Program-made: the position numbers and the translations under genes | Part shown: in pieces, positions 1 to 7,512 of the stretch | How positions within the stretch are numbered: the first letter of the stretch is position 1 | How the letters are laid out: the number at the start of each line of letters is the position of its first letter | The notes under the pieces: generated by a model | What the model was told of the DNA's origin: nothing | Database searches by the model: none | What the model saw: only the letters and a program-made list of their open reading frames with translations | DNA from: JBBDYD01 sp040901865 | GTDB lineage: Bacteria; Bacteroidota; Ignavibacteria; UBA10030 | DNA length: 43,147 nucleotides | Assembly (NCBI GenBank): GCA_040901865.1 | Contig: JBBDYD010000050.1 | Span: 1-43,147 of the forward strand | Direction of reading: 5' to 3'

Positions 1-1367
1 GCTTTCGAAAGAATTCCTTCAATACTTGCAGGTTCAAGCGGAAGGAGCTTGAAGACAGAGACGATGATGGTTGTGACTGCGAGGAGGCGAACAATGGTGT
101 CCCATTCATACTCAATCCTGTAGAATCGCTGGGACGGAATGTAAATCCCGACAGCGAGTACGACATAACTCAGCAACGTGGCATACGCCGCTCCCATCAT
201 GCCGAATTCCGGTATCAGGAGAACATTCGCGATGATGTTTACCAATGCGCCGAGTCCAAAGACCATTGGCAGGACTGAAGTCTTTTTCTCCAGATAAATC
301 CCCACGAGAAAATTCACATAGGCGCCGTTGAACACGTAGGCCAAAAGGACGACAGGGATAATCACGGCGCCGATCCAGTAGTCCGGATGGATGAAATACA
401 CGCCGCCAATTCGAATTCGAATCAAATCGTCAATAAACAGGGTGAGGAGGACGAACAAGGTCATCGCCACAACAGAAAACAGCGTGAACACCTTTGAAAA
501 CAGCGGTTTCGCATCCGGCTTATCCGCGTGCTTCAAAAAGAAAGGCCGCCATGCATAGTCGAACATTCCGACGAAAAGCATCATGAAAACGCCCATCCGG
601 TAGTTTGCCTGGTAGACACCCACGGTCGCATCGTTCGTGAAGATCTTCAGAATGGGCCGGTCAATAACCTGCATCGCGATACTTGCCAGGCCGGCAGGAA
701 CGTACGGTAGTCCAAATCTGAGCAGTTCCTTGTAAAGACGTGACGAGAAGGCAAGAGTAAAATTCGGGATAATCCACCGAAGCAGGACGACGAGGGTCAG
801 CGCCGATGCAATGAGATTGGCAAGGAGGACGCCTTCGGCACGCATATCGAATGCTACAAGGAAGACGATATTGAGGACAATGGTCAGTACGATGTTAACG
901 ATCCGAATGGCCGCAAACGTCCCTGCCTTGTTCTCCATTCTCAGATACGCATACGGAACAAGCACCACCGCATCGAAGAAGAGAATCCATGCGGCAAATC
1001 GGACGAGTGCAGATTGTTCCGCCGGAATTCCGAGAACCCCTGCCAAAAACCCTGCATTCCAGTGAAGGAGAAGCGAAAACAGAAGTGAGGTTGCTGAGAC
1101 AGAAATGAGCGGGATGCTGAAATTCTGCTTCTTGTCGCCAATTTCCAGTGAAGAAACGAACCGCATATAGGCGGCATCCATTCCATATCCAAACAGGACG
1201 GCGGCAAATGCGATGTACGCGTAGAGGTTTGCAATCACCCCGTATTCTGAGGGAAGGAGGAGATTTGTGTAAAAGGGGACAAGGAGGAAATTCAGAAACC
1301 GCCCGACAATGGAACTGAGGCCATAGATGGCCGCTTCTTTGCCGAGCCGGAGGATTTTGTCAATCAT
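1..1367 (-). CDS. Wzx-type oligosaccharide flippase (3' end cut by window edge)
   Basis: About 455 codons are visible and the C-terminus lies outside the window. The product starts MIDKILRLGKEAAIYGLSS and is a chain of hydrophobic helices with short charged loops. This matches the MATE/Wzx-like polysaccharide flippase family, which moves lipid-linked sugar repeat units across the inner membrane. The start is the ATG at 1365-1367; no clear Shine-Dalgarno sequence precedes it. The Trm112-like gene ends 35 bp upstream on the same strand. A second flippase of the same general class lies at 14968-16398, so the locus carries two. Family assignment is confident; the transported glycan cannot be read from sequence. 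Confidence 0.85.
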   Translation of the reverse strand, partial: MIDKILRLGKEAAIYGLSSIVGRFLNFLLVPFYTNLLLPSEYGVIANLYAYIAFAAVLFGYGMDAAYMRFVSSLEIGDKKQNFSIPLISVSATSLLFSLLLHWNAGFLAGVLGIPAEQSALVRFAAWILFFDAVVLVPYAYLRMENKAGTFAAIRIVNIVLTIVLNIVFLVAFDMRAEGVLLANLIASALTLVVLLRWIIPNFTLAFSSRLYKELLRFGLPYVPAGLASIAMQVIDRPILKIFTNDATVGVYQANYRMGVFMMLFVGMFDYAWRPFFLKHADKPDAKPLFSKVFTLFSVVAMTLFVLLTLFIDDLIRIRIGGVYFIHPDYWIGAVIIPVVLLAYVFNGAYVNFLVGIYLEKKTSVLPMVFGLGALVNIIANVLLIPEFGMMGAAYATLLSYVVLAVGIYIPSQRFYRIEYEWDTIVRLLAVTTIIVSVFKLLPLEPASIEGILSK

Positions 1368-1402
1368 AGGAGAATGTCACGAAGGAAGTACTCGCCTTCG
1401 GA

Positions 1403-1561
1403 TTATTCCTCATCGCTCACCATCATGATTGGAATACCGTCTTTCACCTGATACGTGCGTCCACAGGATGAGCAGATGAGAGTCTCTGATGCAGACTCGT
1501 ATCGCACATCTCCTTTGCATTTCGGACAGCAGAGGATTTCGAGCAGTTCTGGCTTTATCAT
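1403..1561 (-). CDS. Trm112 family small zinc-ribbon protein
   Basis: This 52-residue protein begins MIKPELLEILCCPKCKG. It has a CCxxC cluster at residues 11-15 and a CxxC pair at 30-33, followed by YQVKDGIPIM, the classic layout of bacterial Trm112/YcaR-like proteins. Such proteins are small zinc-binding partners or orphan relatives of the eukaryotic methyltransferase activator Trm112; the bacterial role is poorly defined. The ATG at 1559-1561 lies 2 bp after the thioesterase stop codon, which suggests translational coupling. The ORF is short but the cysteine spacing is diagnostic. Confidence 0.85.
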   Translation of the reverse strand: MIKPELLEILCCPKCKGDVRYESASETLICSSCGRTYQVKDGIPIMMVSDEE

Positions 1562-1563
1562 GG

Positions 1564-1977
1564 TCAGACGTGAAAGGCCTCCTCGAGAGCCTGGACGAAT
1601 CGAGCGGGGGCCCGGGTCGGACGTCCCGTTTGCGCGTTGAGGAAGCTGTGCACGGTATATCCTTCGATGATTGGCTCTTGATCGTTGGCATCAAAGATTT
1701 TGTAGGAAATCCGTACGCGCGCCACAGGGATTTCGTCGACGACGCTTTCAACGGTAATCAAATCATCGTACCGGGCAGACCGCCGATATTTTGCGAATGC
1801 TTCGATGACCGGCAGGTAAATTCCCGATTCCTCAATCTCGGAATACGGGAGTCCGATCGCCCGGAGAAGCTCTGACCGCGCCTGCTCAAAGTACTCAAAA
1901 TACTTTCCATAATAGACCATTTTCATCTGGTCTGTGTCGGCATAGCGAACGCGGATCTGCGTCTGATGCCTGATCAT
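1564..1977 (-). CDS. Acyl-CoA thioesterase, YbgC/FadM-like hotdog fold
   Basis: The 137-residue product contains the 4HBT signature near its N-terminus: RVRYADTDQMKMVYYGKYFE, residues 9-28, with Asp16 at the usual catalytic position and the tyrosine/glycine helix start behind it. YbgC-like enzymes hydrolyse short- to medium-chain acyl-CoA thioesters in the cytoplasm. Length and motif position are typical, so the gene looks intact. It starts 7 bp after accA stops and ends 2 bp before the Trm112-like gene, so the three are probably one transcript. Substrate cannot be deduced. Confidence 0.88.
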   Translation of the reverse strand: MIRHQTQIRVRYADTDQMKMVYYGKYFEYFEQARSELLRAIGLPYSEIEESGIYLPVIEAFAKYRRSARYDDLITVESVVDEIPVARVRISYKIFDANDQEPIIEGYTVHSFLNAQTGRPTRAPARFVQALEEAFHV

Positions 1978-1984
1978 CTTGCCG

Positions 1985-2935
1985 TCATCCCTTCCAGGCG
2001 CCCATATTCGAAAACTTCTCGACCCGGGCCTTCACGAGCTTGTCCGGCTTCAATTTCCTGAGAACGCGGATTTCTTCGATGAGGATTTCCTTGAGAATCG
2101 CCGCGGATTGTTCATGGTTCCTGTGTGCACCCCCGGGCGGTTCCGGGATAATGCGGTCCACAATCCCTTGTTCCATCAGATCGGGCGCCGTGAGTTTCAA
2201 TGCTTCCGCAGCCTGTTCCTTGAATTCCCAACTCCTCCAGAGGATGCTCGAACAGGATTCAGGCGCAATAACAGAGTACCAGGCGTTTTCGAACATGAGA
2301 ATCCTGTCTCCGACTCCGATCCCAAGAGCTCCGCCCGATGCCCCTTCTCCGATGATCACAACAACGATCGGTACCGGGAGATGGGACATCTCAAAGAGAT
2401 TCCTCGCGATCGCTTCGGCCTGACCCCGTTCTTCTGCCTCTATACCCGGGTAAGCACCCGGAGTATCGAGCAGCGTGACGATGGGCTTGTTGAATTTCAC
2501 GGCCAGTTGCATCAGACGCAGTGCCTTGCGGTAACCCTCAGGGTTCATCATTCCGAAATTACGATAGAGATTGGATTTCGTGTCGCGCCCTTTTTGCTGA
2601 CCGATGAGCATGATCGTCTCTCCGCCCAACGATCCGAACCCGCCGACGACCGCCTTGTCATCCCCAAACCTGCGATCGCCGTGCATTTCCACAAAATCCT
2701 TCAGCATGAGTTGAATGTAGTCCAGTGTGTAGGGACGTTCCGGATGGCGGGCAAGCTGGACCCGCTGCCATCGTGTCAGATTTGTAAAGATGCTCTCGCG
2801 CAACTGATTCACCTTTTTTTCCAGTGTGGCAATCTCATCGACAATGTCGAGGTTGTCGGAATACTTCCTCATCTCATCGATTTTTTGTTCTAACTCAATG
2901 ACGGGTTTTTCGAACTCGAGAATCGTTTTAGCCAT
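1985..2935 (-). CDS. accA: Acetyl-CoA carboxylase carboxyltransferase subunit alpha
   Basis: The 316-residue protein has the AccA N-terminal coiled region (EFEKPVIELEQKIDEM, then QLRESIFTNLTRWQRVQLAR). The crotonase-like core follows, with GRDTKSNLYRNFGMMNPEGY, VTLLDTPGAYPGIEAEERGQ and the oxyanion glycines in GEGASGGALGIGVGD. With AccD it transfers carboxyl from carboxybiotin to acetyl-CoA to make malonyl-CoA, the first step of fatty-acid synthesis. The start ATG at 2933-2935 overlaps the end of the upstream glycosyltransferase fusion by 8 bp. accD is in the same window at 26939-27778 but not adjacent. Confidence 0.97.
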   Translation of the reverse strand: MAKTILEFEKPVIELEQKIDEMRKYSDNLDIVDEIATLEKKVNQLRESIFTNLTRWQRVQLARHPERPYTLDYIQLMLKDFVEMHGDRRFGDDKAVVGGFGSLGGETIMLIGQQKGRDTKSNLYRNFGMMNPEGYRKALRLMQLAVKFNKPIVTLLDTPGAYPGIEAEERGQAEAIARNLFEMSHLPVPIVVVIIGEGASGGALGIGVGDRILMFENAWYSVIAPESCSSILWRSWEFKEQAAEALKLTAPDLMEQGIVDRIIPEPPGGAHRNHEQSAAILKEILIEEIRVLRKLKPDKLVKARVEKFSNMGAWKG

Positions 2936-5033
2936 GCGACGCTTCCTTCACCTGTGTACCACGTCTGTGTTTCGGCGGCGGAGTAGAGGCCGGCGGGATA
3001 GTCATTGTACGTCTTCTCAGCAGAGATTTCAAAACGATTTCGATGTCGAGGAATAACGACTGATTCTTTGCGTAATAGAGATTGTACTGATCAACCTCTT
3101 CGCTCGTCAGATTCCTGCCAGAATGGAGCTGAACCAGCCCTGTCAACCCGGGTTTTCCGAGATGAGCAGAAGGTGCAGGGCGCCCATTCTGGGAAAACGC
3201 ACTAGCTATCCGTTCTGGGGGGCCGACGAAACTCTTCCGGCCGACAAAGACTTCCGGCAATCCAAGAAGAACTGTCGATGGCGAAACACCTGTGAGGACT
3301 CTTTTGAAATATACAAAAGGATACAACGAAATCAAGAGAACAGCGGAAAAGACAAGGTCTATAGCCCGTTTCATGATCTTGTTCCCTGCCCGCTCAATGT
3401 TATAGGAAATCTGAACAAGGGGTAGATCGTTGAGCGAATCCACCGTAGCCTTGCCGATCATGACTTCCAGGGTTGTGGGAACGAGATGGTAATTAACCGA
3501 CCGGCCGCTTGTGCGGGCTATTACGGAGAGGATGCTCGCGTACGAAAGCTTTCCGGTCGAGAACATCACGTCGTGAATCCTGTATTCCTGAACAATCTTG
3601 CCAACGTTATCCACGCTGCCGATGATCGGAACACCGTCCAGCAACTCTCCGATACGTTTTCGTTCGAAATCCACAAATCCAACAACTTCATAACCGTCGC
3701 CCACGCGCCGGCGGAGACGCTTTTGCAGAGAACGGGCGGAAGCATCCACTCCGACAATGATTGCGCGCCGCCAAAACAAAAACCCTGTACCGTCGGGCCC
3801 GGTTTTTCCGAGGAAGCGGATCAACAACCGCCATCCCGGCAATACGATCGCAGTGATAACTCCGGCCAAAACAATGACCAGCCGGCTAAAAGCATACTCC
3901 TTGAAAAATGCCACGAGAGCGGCAACAACGATGTAACTGGAAATTACAACAACGACAGTCTGTGATGCAGACATCCTGCGGTGTGTGTACACTCCGGCAG
4001 CGTAGAGTCCGACAACAATAAGAACCGTTGGTATTGTATACGCGGCCGGATACGCGTAGGCCGGGAAGTAAAACAATTGCCCCATGCGAATGTATTCGGC
4101 AAGCATGAGCCCAAGCACAATCAATGTGGCGTCAACGAGAGCGGCACCCATCGGCTTCAAAAACTGACGGATCATGGCCATCCAGGATGAAACAACGATG
4201 CCGCATCGCAGAACGAACGTCATGGGCCGGGATCCATGTAAATGTTTCTGCACAAACAAGTGCATGGCGTCATAAAACATCCTGATTTCATCGATGCTGC
4301 TTCGACGTGTGCTTTCACCCTTGTAATGGATGATTTGTGTGCTGTGAACGTAGTAGTTTTTCCAGCCGGCCTGCTGGACGCGGTAACACCAATCAAGGTC
4401 CTCTCCGTACATGAAGAACGACTCGTCCAGCCCGCCCACGCCCTCGTAGGCCTCCCGCCTCATCATCATGAACGACCCGCTGACAGCATCGACTTCATAT
4501 GTTTCTTCGGGACTCAGGTACGTCAGGTTGTACCTTCCGAACAATCGCGACCCTGGAAACAACGAACTCAGGCCGGAAATCTTCGCCAGCGCAACCCAGG
4601 CTGTGGGGAAACTCCGTCTGCACGGAAGCTGAAGACTTCCGTCCGGGTTCAGGATCTTGCATCCCGCTATTCCGGCGTCAGGGTTATCCTCGAAAAACCT
4701 CAACATCACTTTCATGGTGTCTTCCTGCACCACCGTATCGGGGTTCAGGAGCAGGATGACCTTGCCGCGGGAACGGCGGAGTGCGATGTTGTTTGCACTT
4801 GCAAACCCGATGTTGGTTTTGTTGACGATAAGGCGAACATCGGGGAACCGGGTCCGCACCATTTCCACGCTTCCGTCATCGGAGGCGTTGTCCACGACAA
4901 ACACCTCCCCCCGGATTCCTTTCATCGACTTGCGAAGAGAGGTGAGGGCATGATGCAGGAATTCCCGCACATTGTAGTTGACAATGATAACGGAGAGTTG
5001 GAGAGACGGCGAGCGACGACGCTTAGGAGGCAT
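2928..5033 (-). CDS. Fusion of GT2 glycosyltransferase and a polyprenyl glycosylphosphotransferase-like domain lacking its catalytic segment
   Basis: The 701-residue protein joins two modules. Residues about 12-240 are a WbbL/rhamnosyltransferase-like GT2 domain (SVIIVNYNVREF, VVDNASDDGS, LLLNPDT, then FFMYGEDLDWCYRVQQAGW). After membrane segments (about 275-410) comes a Rossmann-like region (about 415-530) and a C-terminal stretch resembling the bacterial sugar transferase fold (KRAIDLVFSAVLLI at 555; SFVGPPE near 601; KPGLTGLVQ near 627). The parts of a true phosphoglycosyltransferase that bind substrate and hold the Asp-Glu catalytic pair are absent: the gap between membrane helix and VGP motif is about 57 residues shorter than in the intact enzyme at 7511-8920. 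The frame is open throughout, so this is not a simple frameshift. I infer an active GT2 on a membrane scaffold. It overlaps accA by 8 bp and the gene upstream by 11 bp. Confidence 0.85.
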   Translation of the reverse strand: MPPKRRRSPSLQLSVIIVNYNVREFLHHALTSLRKSMKGIRGEVFVVDNASDDGSVEMVRTRFPDVRLIVNKTNIGFASANNIALRRSRGKVILLLNPDTVVQEDTMKVMLRFFEDNPDAGIAGCKILNPDGSLQLPCRRSFPTAWVALAKISGLSSLFPGSRLFGRYNLTYLSPEETYEVDAVSGSFMMMRREAYEGVGGLDESFFMYGEDLDWCYRVQQAGWKNYYVHSTQIIHYKGESTRRSSIDEIRMFYDAMHLFVQKHLHGSRPMTFVLRCGIVVSSWMAMIRQFLKPMGAALVDATLIVLGLMLAEYIRMGQLFYFPAYAYPAAYTIPTVLIVVGLYAAGVYTHRRMSASQTVVVVISSYIVVAALVAFFKEYAFSRLVIVLAGVITAIVLPGWRLLIRFLGKTGPDGTGFLFWRRAIIVGVDASARSLQKRLRRRVGDGYEVVGFVDFERKRIGELLDGVPIIGSVDNVGKIVQEYRIHDVMFSTGKLSYASILSVIARTSGRSVNYHLVPTTLEVMIGKATVDSLNDLPLVQISYNIERAGNKIMKRAIDLVFSAVLLISLYPFVYFKRVLTGVSPSTVLLGLPEVFVGRKSFVGPPERIASAFSQNGRPAPSAHLGKPGLTGLVQLHSGRNLTSEEVDQYNLYYAKNQSLFLDIEIVLKSLLRRRTMTIPPASTPPPKHRRGTQVKEASHG

Positions 5034-5739
5034 TGAACATGCTTTTGAGCTTTAGTTTCCACACGAGCCAGGCTGCTTCGTACACGATGCCCTTGGACAT
5101 CTTGGAAACACCTACCCTCCTGTCCACGAAAACAATCGGAATCTCACAAACACGAAATCCTTTTGTCCACGCGAGATAGTTCATTTCAATCTGAAATGCA
5201 TACCCGTTCGAATGGATCAAGCTGAGATCGATAGCCTCAAGCACCGCACGGCGATAGCATTTGTACCCACCCGTTGCATCCCTTACTGGCATCCCTGTGA
5301 TGTAACGGGTGTACACATTTGCAAAAAAGCTCAGCAGCAATCGCCGCATGGGCCAGTTGACCACATTCACGCCGGAAATATAACGCGACCCTATCACGAG
5401 ATCGTAGTTTTCCGCCTGCTGTAGCAACTTCGGAAGCTCATTGGGATCGTGCGAAAAATCCGCGTCCATTTCGAATATAAAATCAAAATCGCGCGCCAGC
5501 GCATATTGAAATCCCGCCACATAGGCGGTTCCCAGTCCCATCTTGCTCTCCCGCTCAATCAAGTGCACACGGGAATCGGAACGCTGCAGCAACTTCACGA
5601 GGTTCGCGGTTCCGTCCGGCGAGTTGTCGTCGACGACGAGGACCTCGAAGTGCTTTCCAAGATTCAGAATCCGGGGGACTAATTCGGGAATGTTGTCGGA
5701 TTCGTTATACGTCGGTATGACAACGAGGCAGCGTTTCAT
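5023..5739 (-). CDS. Polyprenol monophosphomannose synthase-like GT2
   Basis: The 238-residue protein is a complete DPM1-type family 2 glycosyltransferase: CLVVIPTYNESDNIPELV at the start, VLVVDDNSPDGT at about 34-44, and the metal-binding DxD at residues 92-94 in FEMDADFSHDP. The conserved ATGGYKCYRR and the late VDRRVGVSKMSKGI motif are also present. Family members transfer a hexose, usually mannose, from a nucleotide sugar to polyprenyl phosphate on the cytoplasmic face. There is no C-terminal membrane domain, as in the soluble DPM1 form. It follows the aminotransferase by 6 bp and overlaps the next gene by 11 bp. The sugar is not determined by sequence. Confidence 0.9.
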   Translation of the reverse strand: MKRCLVVIPTYNESDNIPELVPRILNLGKHFEVLVVDDNSPDGTANLVKLLQRSDSRVHLIERESKMGLGTAYVAGFQYALARDFDFIFEMDADFSHDPNELPKLLQQAENYDLVIGSRYISGVNVVNWPMRRLLLSFFANVYTRYITGMPVRDATGGYKCYRRAVLEAIDLSLIHSNGYAFQIEMNYLAWTKGFRVCEIPIVFVDRRVGVSKMSKGIVYEAAWLVWKLKLKSMFNAS

Positions 5740-5745
5740 GGTTCC

Positions 5746-6864
5746 TTATCGCGGAAGCTCCTGGAGCCCTGCCGCTGTCCGGACGACGGAAACAATATGT
5801 GATTGCTGCTCTTCCGTCAGTTCGGTATGCATTGGCAGCGACAGCACCTCACGGCAGGCATGCTCCGTCACAGGAAACGCCCCTTCTCCCACACCTGCCT
5901 GACGAAATGCCTGCTGGAGATGAAGAGAGATCGGATAATAAATGCCATGCGGAATCTTTTGCTCCGTCAGCTTGGCGGCAACGGTATCGCGATTCTTGAG
6001 TCGAATGGTGTACTGATGATAAATATGTGTCCCATAAGACGCCTCAGTTGGCGTCGCAATGTCGGTTTCCCGGAACAACGCATCATAGCGCCGGGCCGCC
6101 GTCCGTCGTGTATCGCGCCATTGATCAAGGTACCGCAGCTTGACACTGAGCACTGCTGCCTGGATCGAATCCAGCCGGCTGTTCACTCCCAGGATCTCAT
6201 GCTTGTAGCGCACCTTCGACCCGTGGACAATGATCATACGGAGCTTTTCTGCAATGGCGTCGTCATTCGTCACGATCATCCCGGCATCCCCAAACGCGCC
6301 AAGATTCTTGCTCGGGAAGAAGCTGATCGCCCCCATGAGACCGATTCCGCCCACCTTCCTTCCTTTGTAATCGGCCCCCATCGCCTGGGCCGCATCCTCG
6401 ATTACGCGGATACTGTGCGATCGGGCGACTTCCATAATTGGATCCATGTCGGCAGGCAGGCCGTACAGGTGGACTGGAATGATCGCTTTGGTTTTCTTTG
6501 TAATGGCTCTCTTGATAAGAGCCGGGTTGATGTTAAACGTCAGCGGATCGATATCGACATAGACCGGTTTGGCTCCCAGGAGGGCGATTGTTTCGGTCGT
6601 TGCCACGAATGTAAAAGGCGTGGTAATAACCTCGTCGCCCGGCTTGATGTCAATGGCCATCATTGCAACCTGAAGGGCATCCGTTCCCGATGCGCAGCCG
6701 ATCGCGTTGCGGACCCCAAGATACGCCGCCGCTGCCTGCTCGAACTCCCGGACTGCAGGCCCCAAAATGTACTGCCCCGACTCCACCACCCCCTGGATGG
6801 CGGCATCGATTTCATTCTTGATTTTCCTGTACTGGCCGACGACGTCGACCATCTGGATTACCAT
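5746..6864 (-). CDS. DegT/DnrJ/EryC1/StrS sugar aminotransferase
   Basis: The 372-residue PLP enzyme has the family landmarks: ILGPAVREFEQAAAAYLGV, then ASGTDALQVAM (55-65), TPFTFVATTETI, the PLP-ring residues in IEDAAQAMGADYKGRKVG (Asp157, Gln160), and the PLP lysine Lys186 in SFFPSKNLGAFGDAGM. These enzymes aminate keto-sugars bound to UDP or dTDP, giving amino-deoxy sugars for surface glycans. An RmlB product (dTDP-4-keto-6-deoxyglucose) could feed such an enzyme, but no dedicated 3,4-ketoisomerase was recognised, so the substrate is open. The ATG at 6862-6864 fits; a second in-frame ATG lies four codons later. Confidence 0.93.
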   Translation of the reverse strand: MVIQMVDVVGQYRKIKNEIDAAIQGVVESGQYILGPAVREFEQAAAAYLGVRNAIGCASGTDALQVAMMAIDIKPGDEVITTPFTFVATTETIALLGAKPVYVDIDPLTFNINPALIKRAITKKTKAIIPVHLYGLPADMDPIMEVARSHSIRVIEDAAQAMGADYKGRKVGGIGLMGAISFFPSKNLGAFGDAGMIVTNDDAIAEKLRMIIVHGSKVRYKHEILGVNSRLDSIQAAVLSVKLRYLDQWRDTRRTAARRYDALFRETDIATPTEASYGTHIYHQYTIRLKNRDTVAAKLTEQKIPHGIYYPISLHLQQAFRQAGVGEGAFPVTEHACREVLSLPMHTELTEEQQSHIVSVVRTAAGLQELPR

Positions 6865-6882
6865 GGTTATGCTATCCTGGTG

Positions 6883-6924
6883 AAGAGTAAAGGGTAAAGG
6901 GTAGTGGTTTGTTGGTTAGTGATT
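6883..6924. repeat. Heptanucleotide repeat array, left arm (AAGGGTA units)
   Basis: Read on the plus strand, three consecutive 7-mers are AAGAGTA, AAGGGTA and AAGGGTA (6883-6903), continuing with degenerate heptads (GTGGTTT, GTTGGTT, AGTGATT) to 6924. The array fills the space between the aminotransferase start and the four-helix-bundle gene stop. The same unit occurs in the opposite orientation on the other side of that gene. Confidence 0.8.
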
Positions 6925-7303
6925 AAGTTGATTTCATTGCTTTGATAGAACGGATGATTCCACCGAGGAGTCTTTGGACATGAATAAGATGTTCTTCAAG
7001 AAGATCGAACTGTTTTTCGGTAAGGAACCCAAGTCTCAATGCAATCTCAGCCTGAGTATCGATTTCACTGCATGAACCCTGGAAAATACTTAGGAAATGA
7101 AGCTTCTCAGCTGAGGATCGACGGGTAAGTCCCTCAGCGATGTTTGACGGAACCGAGACTGCCGCCTTTCGCAGTTGGGAAGTCAATCCATAGACCTCCT
7201 CCCTTGGAAATTCCTTTGTCACCTCGTACACCTTTGTAACCATTTCAATCGATTTCTTCCACAGTTCAAGCCGCTTGTGCGGTCTTTCATTCTGTTGTTT
7301 CAT
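6923..7303 (-). CDS. Four-helix bundle protein, 23S rRNA intervening-sequence (S23) / Avd-like family
   Basis: The 126-residue protein shows the family pattern: KRLELWKKSIEMVTKVYEVT, FPREEVYGLTSQLRKAAVS, then VPSNIAEGLTRRSSAEKLHF and a final amphipathic helix. It matches proteins first found inside 23S rRNA intervening sequences and structurally related to Avd of diversity-generating retroelements. The biochemical role of stand-alone members is unknown; nucleic-acid binding has been proposed. There is no rRNA here. The gene sits between inverted heptad repeat arrays (6883-6924 and 7327-7512) and interrupts an otherwise compact polysaccharide gene series, which suggests an inserted unit. No transposase or reverse transcriptase is visible beside it, but part of the right flank is hidden by the N run. 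Confidence 0.9.
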   Translation of the reverse strand: MKQQNERPHKRLELWKKSIEMVTKVYEVTKEFPREEVYGLTSQLRKAAVSVPSNIAEGLTRRSSAEKLHFLSIFQGSCSEIDTQAEIALRLGFLTEKQFDLLEEHLIHVQRLLGGIIRSIKAMKST

Positions 7304-7326
7304 AACACCCCCATAGTTTTATCAAG

Positions 7327-7512
7327 ACTGTTCACCCTTCACCCTTCACCCTTNNNNNNNNNNNNNNNNNNNNNNNNNNNNNNNNNNNNNNNNNNNNNNN
7401 NNNNNNNNNNNNNNNNNNNNNNNNNNNNNNNNNNNNNNNNNNNNNNNNNNNNNACCCTTCACCCTTTACTGTTTACCCTTCACCCTTTACTGTTTACTCT
7501 TCACCCTTTACT
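7327..7512. repeat. Heptanucleotide repeat array, right arm (ACCCTTC units), interrupted by assembly gap
   Basis: On the plus strand 7327-7353 reads as heptads (ACTGTTC, then ACCCTTC twice, then ACCCTT) and runs into N. After the gap, 7454-7512 continues in the same period with ACCCTTC, ACCCTTT and ACTGTTT, this 21-bp triplet occurring twice, then ACTCTTC and ACCCTTT. The last units abut the stop codon of the glycosylphosphotransferase gene at 7511-7513. These units are the reverse complement of the left-arm AAGGGTA units. Heptad arrays of this sort resemble, in form only, the STRR heptanucleotide repeats known from cyanobacteria. Confidence 0.85.
7354..7453. other. Assembly gap of 100 N
   Basis: Exactly 100 undetermined bases lie inside the right heptad array. 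A round 100 is a usual placeholder for a scaffold join of unknown size, and the flanking tandem repeat explains why assembly broke here. The real distance and any gene hidden in it are unknown. Confidence 0.97.

Noticed and set aside
1979..2893. A 304-codon plus-strand open frame opposite accA
   Set aside because: accA is beyond doubt on the minus strand; the antisense frame has no recognisable domain and is explained by codon composition.
5803..6897. A 364-codon plus-strand open frame opposite the DegT gene
   Set aside because: It lacks a recognisable domain and is fully antisense to a gene with complete PLP motifs.
6923..7303. Diversity-generating retroelement accessory gene (avd)
   Set aside because: The protein fold is related, but no reverse transcriptase, template repeat or variable repeat was seen; only the family relation is kept.
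6923..7303. 23S rRNA intervening sequence
   Set aside because: The gene family is known from such sequences, but both flanks are repeats and polysaccharide genes with no rRNA sequence.
7327..7512. Possible CRISPR array
   Set aside because: Units are 7 bp in direct tandem with no unique spacers of 25-40 bp and no cas gene nearby.
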